From Saccharothrix tamanrassetensis (GTDB lineage Bacteria; Actinomycetota; Actinomycetes; Mycobacteriales; Pseudonocardiaceae), in NCBI RefSeq assembly GCF_014203665.1, contig NZ_JACHJN010000002.1, forward strand, positions 496,001 to 560,000: 64,000 nt of DNA. The letters are read 5' to 3'. The notes under the pieces are model-generated. The model was given only the letters and a program-made list of their open reading frames with translations, had not been told where the DNA came from and did no database searches. The number at the start of each line of letters is the position of its first letter. Position 1 is the stretch's first letter. Below, piece by piece: positions 1 to 8,903 of the stretch. The position numbers and the translations under genes are program-made.

Positions 1-1
1 C

Positions 2-1546
2 ATCAAGAGCGGCGACAACGAGATCAAGATCACCGAGCCGGACGAGAACGGCCACGTGCAGATCACCGTCGACACGCCGACCAGCGAGCCGAAGACCTAC
101 GACGTCGACTTCAGCAACAACCCCGACGCGCTCAAGGCGTTGACCGGCCAGAACGGCGGGGCGGCGCTGGCCACGGCGTTGGCGGGCGCGACCGCCGGCA
201 CGCCCGGCGCGGTGCCCGGTGCCCCGACCACGCCCGGCGCGCCCGGTGCCCCCGGCGCGGTGGTCGGCGCGGGCGGCGGTGCCGAGGGCGGCGCGATCCC
301 GGTCGAGGCCGGTGCCGACGGCAAGGCCCTGATCGAGCTGGACGGCCTGGCGATCACCGCCGAGGTCGACCCGCTGACCGGCGAGATCAACCTGACCGTG
401 GACAACGGCGACGGCACGCCGGAGGAGTACGGCGTCGAGTTCGGCGAGGACAAGGCCGACGAGGGCACGCCGGGCATCCCGGGCATGGACGACGTGGTGC
501 CGCTGCCCGCCGACGCCGACCCGAGGCTCGACGACCCGGTCACCACGATGCCCGCCGAGGGCGAGCCGTCGACCGGTCAGCCGGAGCCCGCGTTCGGCCG
601 CGCGGAACCGCTGCCGGACCAGGGCTTCGCTCCCGCCTTCACCGAGCCCGCCGCGGCGGACGCCGGCTTCGCTCCCGGCTTCACCGAACCTGCCGCCGCG
701 GACGCCGGCTTCGCTCCCGGCGCGACCGAGCCGGCGGGCGCGGGTTCCGCACCCGGCGGCGGTGCGGTCGCCGGCGGTGGCGGTGGCTTCGCGCCTGACA
801 GCGGTGCGGTCGCCGGCGGTCCGGCGGTCGGTGGCGGCTTCGCGCCGAGCGTGGGCGAACCGGCGTTCACCACCATGCCGGCGCACGACAACAGCGGCTT
901 CGCTCCCGGCGGTGGCGGTGGCGGTGGCGGTGCGGGCGGTGGCGGTGCGGTGGTCGGCGGTCCGGTGGCCGGTGGCGGCTTCGCTCCCGGCTTCACCGAG
1001 CCCTCGCAGTTCCAGCCCGGGTCGAGTCCGGCCGGCGGTCCCCAGTTCACCGGCCAGCAGTTCGGCGGCCAGCAGTTCGGCGGCCAGTTCGACCAGGGCT
1101 TCGCCCCGGTGACGTCCGCCGAGTCGAGCGGCACCACCAGCACCTCGGGTGCGTCGGTGTTCGGCGGCTCGGGCGGCTTCAACGGCGCGGACTCGGTGCT
1201 GGGCGGCAGCCCGTCCGGTTCGGACAGCACGTGGAGCAGCCCGTCCGGCAGCGCCGACCAGGGCCTCGCGGCCGACACCAACGCCGCCAACGCGGGCCAG
1301 GCGGGTTCCGCGAGCCTGCCGTCCATGCAGGACGCGCACGGCCAGCAGGCCGGCTCACCGGTGGGTGGCGGCATGATGGGCGGCGGAATGCCCATGGGCG
1401 GCGGGATGGCGGGCGGCGGCCAGCAGGGCGGCGGTGGCGAGGACAGCGAGCGCAGCCCCAGCCAGTGGCGCACCACCGGTTCGCTGTTCGACGACGATGT
1501 GAGCCTCAGCCGCGTGCAAGGCGTGCTGGGCGAGGAGGGCCGATGA
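2..1546 (+). CDS. Gly/Pro-rich repeat protein, N-terminus outside window (ESX-associated?)
   Basis: The reading frame is open from the first bases of the window, so the true start lies upstream; the GTG at 56 is only the first in-window start codon. The visible part begins with an acidic segment (ITEPDENGHV, then TYDVDF) and becomes low-complexity: Gly/Ala/Pro stretches, repeated GFAP motifs, and a C-terminal SQWRTTGSLFDDD segment. No enzyme motif or membrane segment is seen. The stop overlaps the next gene as ATGA, so the two are probably co-translated. In mycobacteria ESX-4 genes lie near glmS, and disordered Gly/Pro-rich proteins are common beside WXG100 genes; a type VII secretion role is therefore possible but is inference only. 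Confidence 0.6.
   Translation: MKSGDNEIKITEPDENGHVQITVDTPTSEPKTYDVDFSNNPDALKALTGQNGGAALATALAGATAGTPGAVPGAPTTPGAPGAPGAVVGAGGGAEGGAIPVEAGADGKALIELDGLAITAEVDPLTGEINLTVDNGDGTPEEYGVEFGEDKADEGTPGIPGMDDVVPLPADADPRLDDPVTTMPAEGEPSTGQPEPAFGRAEPLPDQGFAPAFTEPAAADAGFAPGFTEPAAADAGFAPGATEPAGAGSAPGGGAVAGGGGGFAPDSGAVAGGPAVGGGFAPSVGEPAFTTMPAHDNSGFAPGGGGGGGGAGGGGAVVGGPVAGGGFAPGFTEPSQFQPGSSPAGGPQFTGQQFGGQQFGGQFDQGFAPVTSAESSGTTSTSGASVFGGSGGFNGADSVLGGSPSGSDSTWSSPSGSADQGLAADTNAANAGQAGSASLPSMQDAHGQQAGSPVGGGMMGGGMPMGGGMAGGGQQGGGGEDSERSPSQWRTTGSLFDDDVSLSRVQGVLGEEGR
623..748 (+). repeat. 42-bp in-frame tandem repeat (GFAPxFTEPAAADA)
   Basis: Three consecutive units of 42 bp (623-664, 665-706, 707-748) encode GFAPAFTEPAAADA, GFAPGFTEPAAADA and a diverged GFAPGATEP copy. 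The first two units are nearly identical at DNA level. Further GFAP motifs recur downstream without strict spacing, which suggests expansion and decay of one unit. Confidence 0.8.
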
Positions 1547-2007
1547 GCGTCGCGTCCGACCGGCTGGCGGCGGCGAAGAGCCGCATGGACGAGATCTCCC
1601 GCGAGCACGCCGACCGCCGGGAGCTGCGCGAGCGCCGTTCCCGCGAGGCCCGGGACAAGGCGGGTCAGAGCCTGGACAAGCAGGCGGCCGTCGCGGAGAA
1701 GACGATCGAGCGCATCCAGGAGGCCGGCAAGCGCCAGAAGGCGGCCGGCGGCTGGGGCACCACCGCGGCGACGGAGAAGAAGAGCGGCGAGTTCCGCTTC
1801 GGGACCGAGGACGACGAGCCGACCTATGAAACAGCGGCCCCCGGCACGGGCTGGGTCGCCGGCCCCCCGGCGACCCCGGTCACACCTCCGCCGCCGCCCC
1901 CGGTGGCACCGCCGCCGCCTCCGCCGCCCCCGGTGCGCCCCGCACCGCGCAGGCCCGCTCCGGTGGACGACGACGACGATTTCGGCAGCCAGAGCTGGCT
2001 CACCTGA
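1543..2007 (+). CDS. Small coiled-coil/polyproline hypothetical protein
   Basis: A 154-residue protein starting at the ATG that overlaps the upstream stop (ATGA). Residues 1-70 are highly charged with a heptad-like pattern (ASDRLAAAKSRMDEISREHA), predicting a coiled coil. Residues 105-140 are a polyproline tract, followed by an Asp run (DDDDDFGSQSWLT) at the C-terminus. There is no signal peptide or membrane segment. Function is not recognised. Co-translation with the preceding repeat protein suggests they act together, perhaps with a type VII secretion substrate encoded upstream of the window. An alternative longer frame starting at 1231 is a shadow of the upstream gene. Confidence 0.65.
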   Translation: MSVASDRLAAAKSRMDEISREHADRRELRERRSREARDKAGQSLDKQAAVAEKTIERIQEAGKRQKAAGGWGTTAATEKKSGEFRFGTEDDEPTYETAAPGTGWVAGPPATPVTPPPPPPVAPPPPPPPPVRPAPRRPAPVDDDDDFGSQSWLT

Positions 2008-2029
2008 ACCGGCCCGCTCGAGGTGCACG

Positions 2030-2063
2030 ACGGCCCCTGCGTCCTACGGGACGCAGGGGCCGT
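2030..2063 (+). terminator. Rho-independent-like hairpin, bidirectional
   Basis: A perfect 15-bp stem (ACGGCCCCTGCGTCC, 2030-2044; complement 2049-2063) has a 4-nt TACG loop. It lies 22 nt after the stop of the small coiled-coil gene and before the end of a convergent gene. A weak T-containing tail follows on the plus strand, as is usual for actinobacterial I-shaped terminators. Confidence 0.8.
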
Positions 2064-2173
2064 TCGGTTCTCCGGGCAGTTCAGCCCTGCTCGCGTGAAG
2101 CGCCAGGGTCGGGATCGTGCGTCGAGCAGGCGCCCACGCCGCTGTCGGGCGGGTGCGGCGGGCGATACTCCGG

Positions 2174-2989
2174 TCAGCTCCGGGCCAGTGCCGCGCGCTG
2201 GAAGAGCAGGCCCGCGCCCTTCACGTCGTTCTCCAGCAGGACGTCCCACTTCTTCTCGCCGGTGAGGACCCGCAGCAGGAACGCCGTCACCAGCGCCCTG
2301 GCCAGCTTCTGCGCGGCCCGCTCGCCCTTGCCGTCGAGCAGCAACTCGCTCCAGTGCCGCCCCTCGGCGAACCCGAGGTGGCTCGTCTTCGGCAGCAGCC
2401 GCAGCTGCACCGGTCCCTGCCACGCCTCCGCGATCGCCTCGGCGTGCCCGACCGGCGGCGCGATCCGGTCCTCGCCGGCCGCCAGGTGCAGCCCCGGCAC
2501 GCCGATTCGCCGCGCGGCGTCCAGCGCGGACGGTCGCGTCTCGGATGCGGCCAACGTCACCACGGCCCGCACCCGCTCGTCGTCGGCCGCGGCGAGCACC
2601 GCCGCGCCACCGCCCATCGAGTGCCCGGCCAAGGCGAGCCGCTCCGCGTCGACGCTGATCCCGCCGTCGCCGAGCCGCACCCCGGTGCAGATGTCCAGCG
2701 TGGTCCGCAGGTTGCCGGCGAGCAGCCGGGACGACATCAGCGGTCCGCGCTGGGTGCCGGGCGCGGCGGCGACGATGCCCCACGACGCGAGGTGCCGCAG
2801 CAGGGCCCGGTAGCGCTCGACCGGCTGCAACCAGCCGTGCCCGAACGCCACCGCGGGCAGGCCGAGTCCGATCGCCGGGGTGTAGACCAGGCCGGGCAGT
2901 CCGACCAGGGCCAGGTCGCCGCGCAGCACGGGGTGCCCGCCGGGCTTGCTGAGCTGGTCGAGCACCTGCTTCGCCGAGTAGCCGCTCAC
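2174..2989 (-). CDS. Alpha/beta hydrolase (dienelactone hydrolase/PETase-like)
   Basis: A 271-residue protein with the alpha/beta-hydrolase fold. The nucleophile elbow is GHSMGGG near residue 124, after a FGHGW oxyanion segment near residue 50; a catalytic Asp is likely in GEDRIAPP and the His in TSHLGF. It resembles the chlorophyllase/PET-hydrolase branch, but the substrate cannot be named. No signal peptide is visible, so a cytoplasmic enzyme is likely. A GTG at 2989 was chosen because the upstream residues (MACGAAPRSTTVHA) look non-native; an ATG at 3031 is the alternative. It is divergent from glmS and convergent with the preceding gene. Confidence 0.75.
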   Translation of the reverse strand: MSGYSAKQVLDQLSKPGGHPVLRGDLALVGLPGLVYTPAIGLGLPAVAFGHGWLQPVERYRALLRHLASWGIVAAAPGTQRGPLMSSRLLAGNLRTTLDICTGVRLGDGGISVDAERLALAGHSMGGGAAVLAAADDERVRAVVTLAASETRPSALDAARRIGVPGLHLAAGEDRIAPPVGHAEAIAEAWQGPVQLRLLPKTSHLGFAEGRHWSELLLDGKGERAAQKLARALVTAFLLRVLTGEKKWDVLLENDVKGAGLLFQRAALARS

Positions 2990-3110
2990 CGCGTGAACGG
3001 TAGTCGATCGAGGTGCTGCCCCGCACGCCACGATTGGTCTACACCACTTGCGACGCTGACCTGCGCAAACGTCGTGAAGTGGCCCTTTAGGGGGATGCCG
3101 CTGGTCTGGT

Positions 3111-3116
3111 TACGCT
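3111..3116 (+). promoter_or_regulatory. glmS -10 box of a probable leaderless promoter
   Basis: TACGCT matches the actinobacterial TANNNT -10 consensus and lies 7 nt before the glmS GTG. A transcript starting about 7 nt after the box would begin at the start codon itself, giving a leaderless mRNA. No Shine-Dalgarno sequence is present upstream of glmS, which fits. The -35 region is weak. Confidence 0.5.
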
Positions 3117-3123
3117 GTGCGGC

Positions 3124-4986
3124 GTGTGCGGAATCGTGGGATACGTGGGCCATCGCCCGGCGCTGGACGTCGTGCTCGACGGGCTGCGGCGGCTGGAGTA
3201 CCGGGGCTACGACTCGGCGGGCGTCGCCGTGCTCGACGGCGACGGCGGCCTCGCCGTGGAGCGCAAGGCCGGTCGGCTGACCAACCTGGAGGACCGGCTG
3301 GACGAGGTGGGCCGCGAGGCGTTCGCGGGCACCGCCGGCATGGGCCACACCCGCTGGGCCACCCACGGCGCGCCCGTCGACCGCAACTCCCATCCGCACC
3401 GCGACGCGACCGGCCGGGTCGCCGTGGTGCACAACGGGATCATCGAGAACTTCGCCGCGCTGCGCGCCGAGCTCGAAGGCCGCGGCGTCGAGATGAGCAG
3501 CGACACCGACACCGAGACCACCGCCCACCTCATCGCGTTCGCGTACGCCGAAGGCGACACCAAGGGCGACCTGGCGGCCAGCGTGCGTTGCGTGGTCCGC
3601 CGCCTGGAAGGCGCGTTCACCCTGGTGGTCACGCACGCCGACGAGCCGGACACGGTGGTCGCCGCCCGCCGGTCGTCCCCGCTGGTGGTGGGTGTCGGCG
3701 AAGGCGAGACGTTCGTCGCGTCCGACGTGTCGGCGTTCATCGAGCACACCCGCGAGGCCGTCGAACTCGGCCAGGACCAGGTCGTGGTGATCGACCGGTC
3801 CGGCTACGCGGTCACCGACTTCGACGGCGGGACCGCCGACGCCACGCCGTTCACGGTGAACTGGGACCTGTCGGCCGCCGAGAAGGGCGGCCACGAGTAC
3901 TTCATGCTCAAGGAGATCGAGGAGCAGCCCGAGGCGCTGGCGAACACGCTGCGCGGCCACTTCCGCGACGGCCGGATCGTGCTGGACGAGCAGCGGCTGT
4001 CCGACCAGGACCTGCGGGACGTGGACAAGGTGTTCGTGGTGGCGTGCGGCTCGGCGTACCACTCGGGCCTGGTCGCGAAGTACGCCATCGAGCACTGGAC
4101 GCGCCTGCCGGTGGAGGTCGAGCTGGCCTCCGAGTTCCGCTACCGCGACCCCGTGCTGGACCGGGACACGCTGGTGGTGGCCGTGTCGCAGTCCGGCGAG
4201 ACGGCCGACACGCTGGAAGCCGTGCGGCACGCCCGTGCCCAGAAGGCCCGGGTCCTGGCGGTGTGCAACACCAACGGCGCGCAGATCCCCCGCGAGTCCG
4301 ACGCCGTGCTCTACACGCACGCCGGCCCGGAGATCGGCGTCGCGTCGACCAAGGCGTTCCTGGCGCAGATCGCGGCGAACTACCTGGTGGGCCTGGCGCT
4401 GGCGCAGGCACGGGGCACCAAGTACCCGGACGAGGTGGCCCGCGAGTTCCACGAGCTGGAGGCCATGCCGGACGCCGTGCAGCGGGTGCTCGGCACGGTC
4501 GAGCGGGTGCGCGCGCTGGGCCGCGACCTGGCCGACTCGAAGGCCGTGCTGTTCCTGGGCAGGCACGTCGGCTACCCGGTGGCCCTGGAAGGCGCGCTGA
4601 AGCTGAAGGAACTGGCGTACATGCACGCCGAGGGCTTCGCGGCCGGCGAGCTGAAGCACGGCCCGATCGCGCTGATCGAGGAGGGCCTGCCGGTGGTCGT
4701 CGTCATGCCGTCGCCGAAGGGCCGGGCGGTCCTGCACTCGAAGCTGGTGTCGAACATCAGCGAGATCCAGGCGCGGGGCGCGCGGACCATCGTGATCGCG
4801 GAGGAGGGCGACGAGACCGTGCGCCCGTTCGCCGACCACCTGATCGAGGTGCCGGCCGTGCCGACGCTGCTCCAGCCGTTGATCTCGACCGTGCCGCTCC
4901 AGGTGCTGGCCGCGGAGATCGCCCGCAGCCGGGGCTACGACGTGGACAAGCCGCGCAACCTCGCCAAGTCCGTCACGGTCGAGTAG
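3124..4986 (+). CDS. glmS: Glutamine-fructose-6-phosphate aminotransferase (isomerizing)
   Basis: This 620-residue enzyme makes glucosamine-6-phosphate from fructose-6-phosphate and glutamine, the first step towards UDP-GlcNAc and peptidoglycan. The N-terminal glutaminase domain (2-220) starts with the nucleophile Cys (MCGIVGYVG) and contains the GHTRWATHG and HNGIIEN motifs. Two SIS sugar-phosphate domains follow (about 300-430 and 470-610), with VACGSAYHSG, SQSGETADT and the final DKPRNLAKSVTVE signature. Length is typical. The GTG start is fixed by the need for Cys at position 2. The next gene, nnrDE, follows 50 nt downstream on the same strand. Confidence 0.97.
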   Translation: MCGIVGYVGHRPALDVVLDGLRRLEYRGYDSAGVAVLDGDGGLAVERKAGRLTNLEDRLDEVGREAFAGTAGMGHTRWATHGAPVDRNSHPHRDATGRVAVVHNGIIENFAALRAELEGRGVEMSSDTDTETTAHLIAFAYAEGDTKGDLAASVRCVVRRLEGAFTLVVTHADEPDTVVAARRSSPLVVGVGEGETFVASDVSAFIEHTREAVELGQDQVVVIDRSGYAVTDFDGGTADATPFTVNWDLSAAEKGGHEYFMLKEIEEQPEALANTLRGHFRDGRIVLDEQRLSDQDLRDVDKVFVVACGSAYHSGLVAKYAIEHWTRLPVEVELASEFRYRDPVLDRDTLVVAVSQSGETADTLEAVRHARAQKARVLAVCNTNGAQIPRESDAVLYTHAGPEIGVASTKAFLAQIAANYLVGLALAQARGTKYPDEVAREFHELEAMPDAVQRVLGTVERVRALGRDLADSKAVLFLGRHVGYPVALEGALKLKELAYMHAEGFAAGELKHGPIALIEEGLPVVVVMPSPKGRAVLHSKLVSNISEIQARGARTIVIAEEGDETVRPFADHLIEVPAVPTLLQPLISTVPLQVLAAEIARSRGYDVDKPRNLAKSVTVE

Positions 4987-5036
4987 ACCCCCTCCGGCGG
5001 TGCGCCGGACGAGTGGAGGAGGCAGGCTGTCGCGCT

Positions 5037-6437
5037 ATGCGGGGACTGTGGACCACTGCGCGGGTGAGAGCGGCCGAGGACCGGGTGCTGGCGAGGGTGC
5101 CCGCCGGATCGCTGATGCGGCGGGCGGCGTTCGGCGTGGCGACCGTGGCGCTGGAGGTGTCGGCGGGGCGCCGGATCGGCCTCCTGGTGGGCGCGGGCAA
5201 CAACGGCGGCGACGCCCTGTGGGCCGGCTACTACCTGCGCCGGCGGGGCGTCGCGGTCTCGGCGGTGCTGCTGGACCCGCCCCGCGCCCACGCCGAGGGC
5301 CTCGCCGCGTTCCGCAAGGCCGGCGGCCGGGTCGTCGACCGCCTGACGGACGTCGACCTGGTGATCGACGGCATCGTGGGGCTGTCCGGCCGGGGCCCGC
5401 TGCGTCCTGACGCGGCCGAGCACGTGGCGCACCTGGACGCGCCGGTCCTGGCCGTCGACTCCCCGAGCGGCCTCGACCCGGACACCGGTGCCGTGCACGG
5501 GCCGGCGGTGCACGCGGCCGTGACGGTCACGTTCGGCTGCCTGAAGCCCGTCCACGCGCTGGCCGACTGCGGTGACGTCCGCCTGGTCGACATCGGCCTG
5601 ACGCCGGAGCTGGCAGGGCCGGACCTGGTGGAGCTGGAGGTGTCGGACGTCGGCGCGGCCTGGCCGGTGCCGGGTCCGACCGACGACAAGTACACCCAGG
5701 GCGTGACCGGGGTGGCGGCGGGATCGGCGACCTACCCGGGCGCCGCCGTCCTGGCGACCGGCGCGGCGCTGCTCGCGACGTCCGGCATGGTCCGCTACGC
5801 CGGTGCCGCCGCCGAGGACGTGCGCGCCCGCTGGCCGGAAGCCATCTGCACCGGCTCCATCACCGACGCCGGGCGCGTGCAGGCATGGGTGGCGGGGCCG
5901 GGCCTGGGCACCGGGCTGGGTGCGGAGGAAGTCCTGCGCACGGTGCTGGACGCCGGCGTCCCGGTCTGCGCGGACGCCGACGCGATCACCATGCTCGCCA
6001 ACAACCCCGACCTCTGGGACGCCCGCGACCCCGACACCCCGGTGGTCCTCACCCCGCACGACCGCGAGTACGAACGCCTGGTCGGCGAGGTGGGCGACGA
6101 CCGGGTGGCAGCCGCGAAACGCGCCGCCGACCGGTTCGACGCCGTGGTCCTGCTCAAGGGCCACGCCACCGTGATCGCCGCTCCGGACGGGCGGGTGCTG
6201 GTGAACCGGGCGCGGACGTCCTGGGCCTCCACGGCCGGTTCGGGCGATGTCCTGTCCGGCCTCATCGGCTCCCTGCTGGCCGCCGGCCTGGATCCGCTGC
6301 TCGCCGCGGGCTGCGCCGCCAAGGTGCACGTGCTGGCCGCCGAACTGGCTGCGGACGGAGCCCCCATCCCGGCCTCGGCACTGCTCAACGCCATCCCCGA
6401 CGCCATCCGCGCCGTCCGTCCGCTGACCGTGCCGTAG
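5037..6437 (+). CDS. nnrDE: Bifunctional NAD(P)HX epimerase / ADP-dependent NAD(P)HX dehydratase
   Basis: This 466-residue protein repairs hydrated NADH and NADPH. The N-terminal YjeF/NnrE epimerase domain (about 1-215) has GAGNNGGDALWAGYYL and DSPSGLDPDTG. The C-terminal ribokinase-like NnrD dehydratase domain (about 225-466) has VVLTPHDREYERL, KGHATVIAAPDG and the AGSGDVLSGLIG anion-hole motif. The ATG at 5037 is preceded by a strong GGAGGAGG Shine-Dalgarno sequence at 5014-5022. The frame is open further upstream through glmS, but that part is a shadow. The same gene follows glmS in mycobacteria. Confidence 0.93.
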   Translation: MRGLWTTARVRAAEDRVLARVPAGSLMRRAAFGVATVALEVSAGRRIGLLVGAGNNGGDALWAGYYLRRRGVAVSAVLLDPPRAHAEGLAAFRKAGGRVVDRLTDVDLVIDGIVGLSGRGPLRPDAAEHVAHLDAPVLAVDSPSGLDPDTGAVHGPAVHAAVTVTFGCLKPVHALADCGDVRLVDIGLTPELAGPDLVELEVSDVGAAWPVPGPTDDKYTQGVTGVAAGSATYPGAAVLATGAALLATSGMVRYAGAAAEDVRARWPEAICTGSITDAGRVQAWVAGPGLGTGLGAEEVLRTVLDAGVPVCADADAITMLANNPDLWDARDPDTPVVLTPHDREYERLVGEVGDDRVAAAKRAADRFDAVVLLKGHATVIAAPDGRVLVNRARTSWASTAGSGDVLSGLIGSLLAAGLDPLLAAGCAAKVHVLAAELAADGAPIPASALLNAIPDAIRAVRPLTVP

Positions 6438-6693
6438 CGACGCGACCATCCGTGGCGGTCCGGCCTCCGGCCACCCCGCGGCGACCCGCTGCTCCGTCCC
6501 AGCCGCTCCCCAACGACCCAACGACCCTGCGACCCGGCGACCCGGCGACCGACCGCTCAGCGTCCCACAGCCCACCGACACTCCCGGTCCGAGCGCCCCT
6601 GGGACCAAGCCTGCCAGAGGGGTACGACATAGCCGGGTGAGCGGCCCCCGACACACAGCCTGCCGGCTGGGCACGACGGGTCGTTGTGTCACC

Positions 6694-7806
6694 ATGAACG
6701 GTGTTATGGCTGCTCCTCGTGCTGAGGTCGTGATCGACCTCGACAACCTCCGGCACAACGTCTCGTTCCTCGCCGGCCTCGCGCCGCGCGCCGCGACCAT
6801 GGTCGTCGTCAAGGCGGACGGCTACGGGCACGGGGCGGTGGAGGTGGCCAGAGCGGCGGTGGAAGCCGGGGCGTCGTGGCTGGGGTCGTGCTCGCTGGCC
6901 GAGGCCCTCGCGCTGCGGGACGCCGGGATCAAGGTGCCCGTGCTGGCGTGGCTGGACCCGCCGGGGACGGACTACGCGCCGGGCGTCGCGGCCGACGTCG
7001 ACCTCTCGGTGTCGTCGGTCAGGCAGCTGGACGAGGTCGCCGCGGCCGCCCGGGTGGCGGGCAGGCAGGCCCGCGTCCACCTCAAGATCGACACCGGGCT
7101 GTCCCGCAACGGCTGTCCGCCGGACCGGTGGGCCGCCCTCGTCGAGCACGCCGCCGCCACGCCCGAGGTCCGGGTGCACGCGGTGTGGTCGCACCTGGCC
7201 TGTGCCGACGAACCCGGCCACCCCGCGACGGACGCCCAGGCCGAGCGGTTCGACGACGCCTGTCGCGAGGCGGTCGCCGCCGGCTTGGCGCCGCTGCGGC
7301 ACCTCGCCAACTCGGCCGCGCTGCTGACCCGGCCCGACCTGCACTTCGACCTGGTCCGGCCGGGGATCGCGGTGTACGGGCTGAACCCCGTCCCGCAGCC
7401 GTTCGACCTGCGGCCGGTGATGACGTTCCGGTCCTGCGTCGCGCTCACCAAGCGGATCGCGGCCGGCGAGTCCGTGTCCTACGGGCTCACGTGGACCGCC
7501 AAGAGCGAGTCGACGCTGGCGCTCGTGCCCGTCGGGTACGCGGACGGGGTGCCGCGCAGCCTCTCCAACCGGATGCACGTGTGGCTCGCCGGTCGGCGTC
7601 GCCCGGTGGTGGGGCGGGTCTGCATGGACCAGGTCGTGGTGGACTGCGGGGACGACGACGTGGCGGAGGGGGACGAGGTGGTGCTGTTCGGGACCGGCGC
7701 GAGCGGCGAGCCGACGGCCCGCGAGTGGGCCGACACCACCGGGACCATCGACTACGAGATCGTCACCGGGATGTACCGGCCCCGGGTGACCAGGACCTAC
7801 CGGTGA
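6694..7806 (+). CDS. alr: Alanine racemase
   Basis: A PLP enzyme of fold type III that converts L-alanine to D-alanine for peptidoglycan. The PLP lysine is K40 in VVVKADGYGHG, followed by the barrel domain; HLKIDTGLSRNG, HLANSAALL and the second catalytic Tyr region (GESVSYGLTWTAK) are present. The C-terminal beta domain contains GRVCMDQVVVD. The start is uncertain: ATG at 6694 or ATG at 6706, neither with a clear Shine-Dalgarno, and the longer frame to 6637 has no family support. The 256-nt spacer before it is a C/A-rich run of GACC-type repeats with no gene. The stop overlaps the next gene as GTGA. Confidence 0.95.
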   Translation: MNGVMAAPRAEVVIDLDNLRHNVSFLAGLAPRAATMVVVKADGYGHGAVEVARAAVEAGASWLGSCSLAEALALRDAGIKVPVLAWLDPPGTDYAPGVAADVDLSVSSVRQLDEVAAAARVAGRQARVHLKIDTGLSRNGCPPDRWAALVEHAAATPEVRVHAVWSHLACADEPGHPATDAQAERFDDACREAVAAGLAPLRHLANSAALLTRPDLHFDLVRPGIAVYGLNPVPQPFDLRPVMTFRSCVALTKRIAAGESVSYGLTWTAKSESTLALVPVGYADGVPRSLSNRMHVWLAGRRRPVVGRVCMDQVVVDCGDDDVAEGDEVVLFGTGASGEPTAREWADTTGTIDYEIVTGMYRPRVTRTYR

Positions 7807-8903
7807 ACACGCTGTGGAAGGCCGTCGGCTGGGCGGGCGGCATCCTGGGTGCGGCCGCCACCGGTGTGGCGGTGGGCGTCGCGGCCAACCAGAAGAAGGT
7901 CTCCAACGATCGGCTTGCCGACGATCCGCTGGCAGACGAACCACTCGGTCTGCTCACCCCGAACCGCGAGTCGACCGTCGCGGCCGACGACGGCGTGCCG
8001 CTGTCGGTCGAAGAGGTCGACCCGGCCGACGGCGGCGACCCGGAGCTGACCGCGGTGCTCGTGCACGGGTTCGCACTGGACCGGCGCTGCTGGCACTTCC
8101 AGCGCCGCGACCTCGCCCGACTGACCGGACCCGGGGTCCGCCAGGTGCTCTACGACCAGCGCGGCCACGGGCGGTCCGGGCGGTCGGCCGCCGAGGGCAG
8201 CACGATCGAGCAGTTGGCCCGCGACCTTGACTCGGTGCTCCGGGCGGTCGTGCCCGAGGGACCGTTGGTGCTGGTCGGGCACTCCATGGGCGGCATGACG
8301 ATCATGGCGTTGGCCGAGCAGCAGCCCGAGCTGTTCGCGGACCGGGTGCGCGGGGTCGCGCTGGTCGGCACGGCGGCGGGCGCGGTCGGCGGGGCCGGGC
8401 TGCCGAAGTCGGTGCTGTCCCGCTACAACCCGGTGACGATGGGCGTCGGCCGGTTGGCCGGGCTCCAGCCCGGCGTCGTGGAGTGGGTCCGGCGGCGGGC
8501 GGGCACGTTGACCTGGAGCGGGATCCGGGCGCTGGCGTTCGGCGACCGGAAGGTCAGCGCGTCGCTGGTCGACCTGATGGAGAAGATGATCAGCGGCACC
8601 ACGGTGCAGGTGCTCACCGAGTTCCTGGAGACCCTCGGCACGCACAACAGGTACAAGGCCCTGGCCGGGCTGCGGCACTGCGAGGTGCTGGTGATCAGCG
8701 GCGACGCGGACAAGCTGACGCCGTTCTCGCACGCCGAGCGGATGGCCGAGGAGATGCCGCACGGCGAACTGGTCCGCGTCGCCGGCGCGGGCCACATGGT
8801 GATGATGGAGCAGCCCGACCTGGTGACCGGACACCTGGTCGGCTTGGTTCGGCGCAGTGTTGCCGAACGGGAGGAAAGCAGGCGGTGGTGGCGACGAGCG
8901 TGA
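7803..8903 (+). CDS. Membrane-anchored alpha/beta hydrolase
   Basis: A 366-residue protein starting at the GTG that overlaps the alr stop. Residues 5-28 (VGWAGGILGAAATGVAVGVAA) form an uncleaved membrane anchor or signal segment. A linker containing a five-residue repeat (NDRLA/DDPLA/DEPLG) precedes the hydrolase fold: VHGFALDRRCW, GHSMGGM nucleophile elbow near residue 163, SGDADKLTP acid loop and GAGHMVMMEQP with the catalytic His. It resembles haloperoxidase/epoxide-hydrolase-like members; the substrate is unknown. The position between alr and tsaE is conserved in many actinobacteria. Confidence 0.85.
   Translation: MNTLWKAVGWAGGILGAAATGVAVGVAANQKKVSNDRLADDPLADEPLGLLTPNRESTVAADDGVPLSVEEVDPADGGDPELTAVLVHGFALDRRCWHFQRRDLARLTGPGVRQVLYDQRGHGRSGRSAAEGSTIEQLARDLDSVLRAVVPEGPLVLVGHSMGGMTIMALAEQQPELFADRVRGVALVGTAAGAVGGAGLPKSVLSRYNPVTMGVGRLAGLQPGVVEWVRRRAGTLTWSGIRALAFGDRKVSASLVDLMEKMISGTTVQVLTEFLETLGTHNRYKALAGLRHCEVLVISGDADKLTPFSHAERMAEEMPHGELVRVAGAGHMVMMEQPDLVTGHLVGLVRRSVAEREESRRWWRRA
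7905..7949 (+). repeat. 15-bp tandem repeat inside hydrolase gene
   Basis: Three in-frame units of 15 bp: AACGATCGGCTTGCC, GACGATCCGCTGGCA and GACGAACCACTCGGT, coding NDRLA, DDPLA and DEPLG in the linker after the membrane anchor. Period and core (GAYGATC) resemble repeat tracts at 25061, 25485, 28704, 32035 and 46004. Confidence 0.75.

Noticed and set aside
3117-5036. Upstream extension of nnrDE through glmS
   Set aside because: The segment is Arg/Gly/Pro-rich, overlaps glmS entirely and a good Shine-Dalgarno marks the ATG at 5037.
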